Source: Azadirachta indica (taxonomy: Eukaryota > Streptophyta > Magnoliopsida > Sapindales > Meliaceae). From it: DNA of 64,000 nucleotides. The notes under the pieces are model-generated. The model saw nothing but the letters and a program-made list of their open reading frames with translations. It was not told the origin of the DNA and searched no databases. The DNA lies in the NCBI GenBank assembly GCA_022749755.1, contig CM040452.1, positions 18,556,350 through 18,620,349 of the forward strand, given 5' to 3'. How positions within the stretch are numbered: position 1 is the first letter of the stretch; each line of letters begins with the position of its first letter. Below are positions 63,915 to 64,000 of the stretch, one piece after another. The position numbers were made by a program, and so were the translations under genes.

Positions 63915-64000
63915 TCAGAAAGAGTTAGCAAGAAGTATGGCTTGCCTGCAGCGAGCCTTAGCCTGTTCAAGCCTCTCACTCAATGTCTCTTCTTTAACAG
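63915..64000 (-). CDS. 3'-terminal coding segment of an unidentified gene (partial)
   Basis: The minus strand is open from the window edge to a TGA at 63915-63917 and encodes a 27-residue tail, VKEETLSERLEQAK then ARCRQAILLANSF. The charged, Leu-spaced composition suggests the end of a coiled coil. The gene continues beyond the window; I do not recognise the family. Non-repetitive, codon-like composition next to AT-rich spacer supports a real exon. Confidence 0.55.
   Translation of the reverse strand, partial: VKEETLSERLEQAKARCRQAILLANSF

Overview
The window is nuclear DNA of a flowering plant, almost certainly a eudicot. It has AT-rich intergenic DNA, GT-AG introns, plant-type LTR retrotransposons and several plant gene families. 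The spelling of the PPR and BET3-like proteins reminds me of Citrus/Rutaceae, but that is memory and inference, not a search result.

Layout. A Mutator-like TIR element with a perfect 9-bp target duplication (458-1731) lies just upstream of an intact five-exon gene for the TRAPP subunit BET3/TRAPPC3 (2015-4932, +). About 6.5 kb of gene-poor DNA with microsatellites and one candidate 39-residue membrane peptide follows. Next is an intact three-exon gibberellin 2-oxidase of the GA2ox8 type (11398-14333, +). From 18174 to 28408 there is an old, degenerate Ty3/Gypsy element of Tat type on the minus strand; it carries a separate plus-strand (antisense) gene-like region between integrase and its 3' LTR. 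It abuts a second TIR element (28409-30010). A single-exon NDR1-like gene (30364-30987, +) and an intact seven-exon full-size ABCB (MDR/P-glycoprotein) transporter (32390-37211, -) complete the middle of the window.

The right third is a tandem segmental duplication. Unit 1 is 37755-47405 and unit 2 is 47406-56000. Both hold decayed pieces of a PGG-domain (ankyrin/ACD6-like) gene and the promoter plus first four exons of a mitochondrial-type PPR gene. In unit 1 the PPR copy is a truncated, frameshifted pseudogene. In unit 2 it runs on into an intact 16-exon, 859-residue gene (53614-63643, +). After the duplication the two units collected different mobile elements: unit 1 a short gag-protease-only LTR element (40188-43914), unit 2 a putative Gypsy solo LTR, a 1.84-kb palindromic fold-back element and a Copia-type solo LTR. 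In the two best cases the sister unit preserves the empty target site. The last exon of an unidentified minus-strand gene enters at the right edge.

The intact genes (membrane traffic, gibberellin inactivation, NDR1-like plasma-membrane protein, ABCB transporter, organellar RNA-binding PPR protein) are an ordinary mix and show no sign of acting as one pathway. The unusual content is the layered transposon and duplication history and the exon-per-repeat layout of the PPR gene. All exon coordinates were read by eye from splice signals and frame continuity; no alignment or database search was run.
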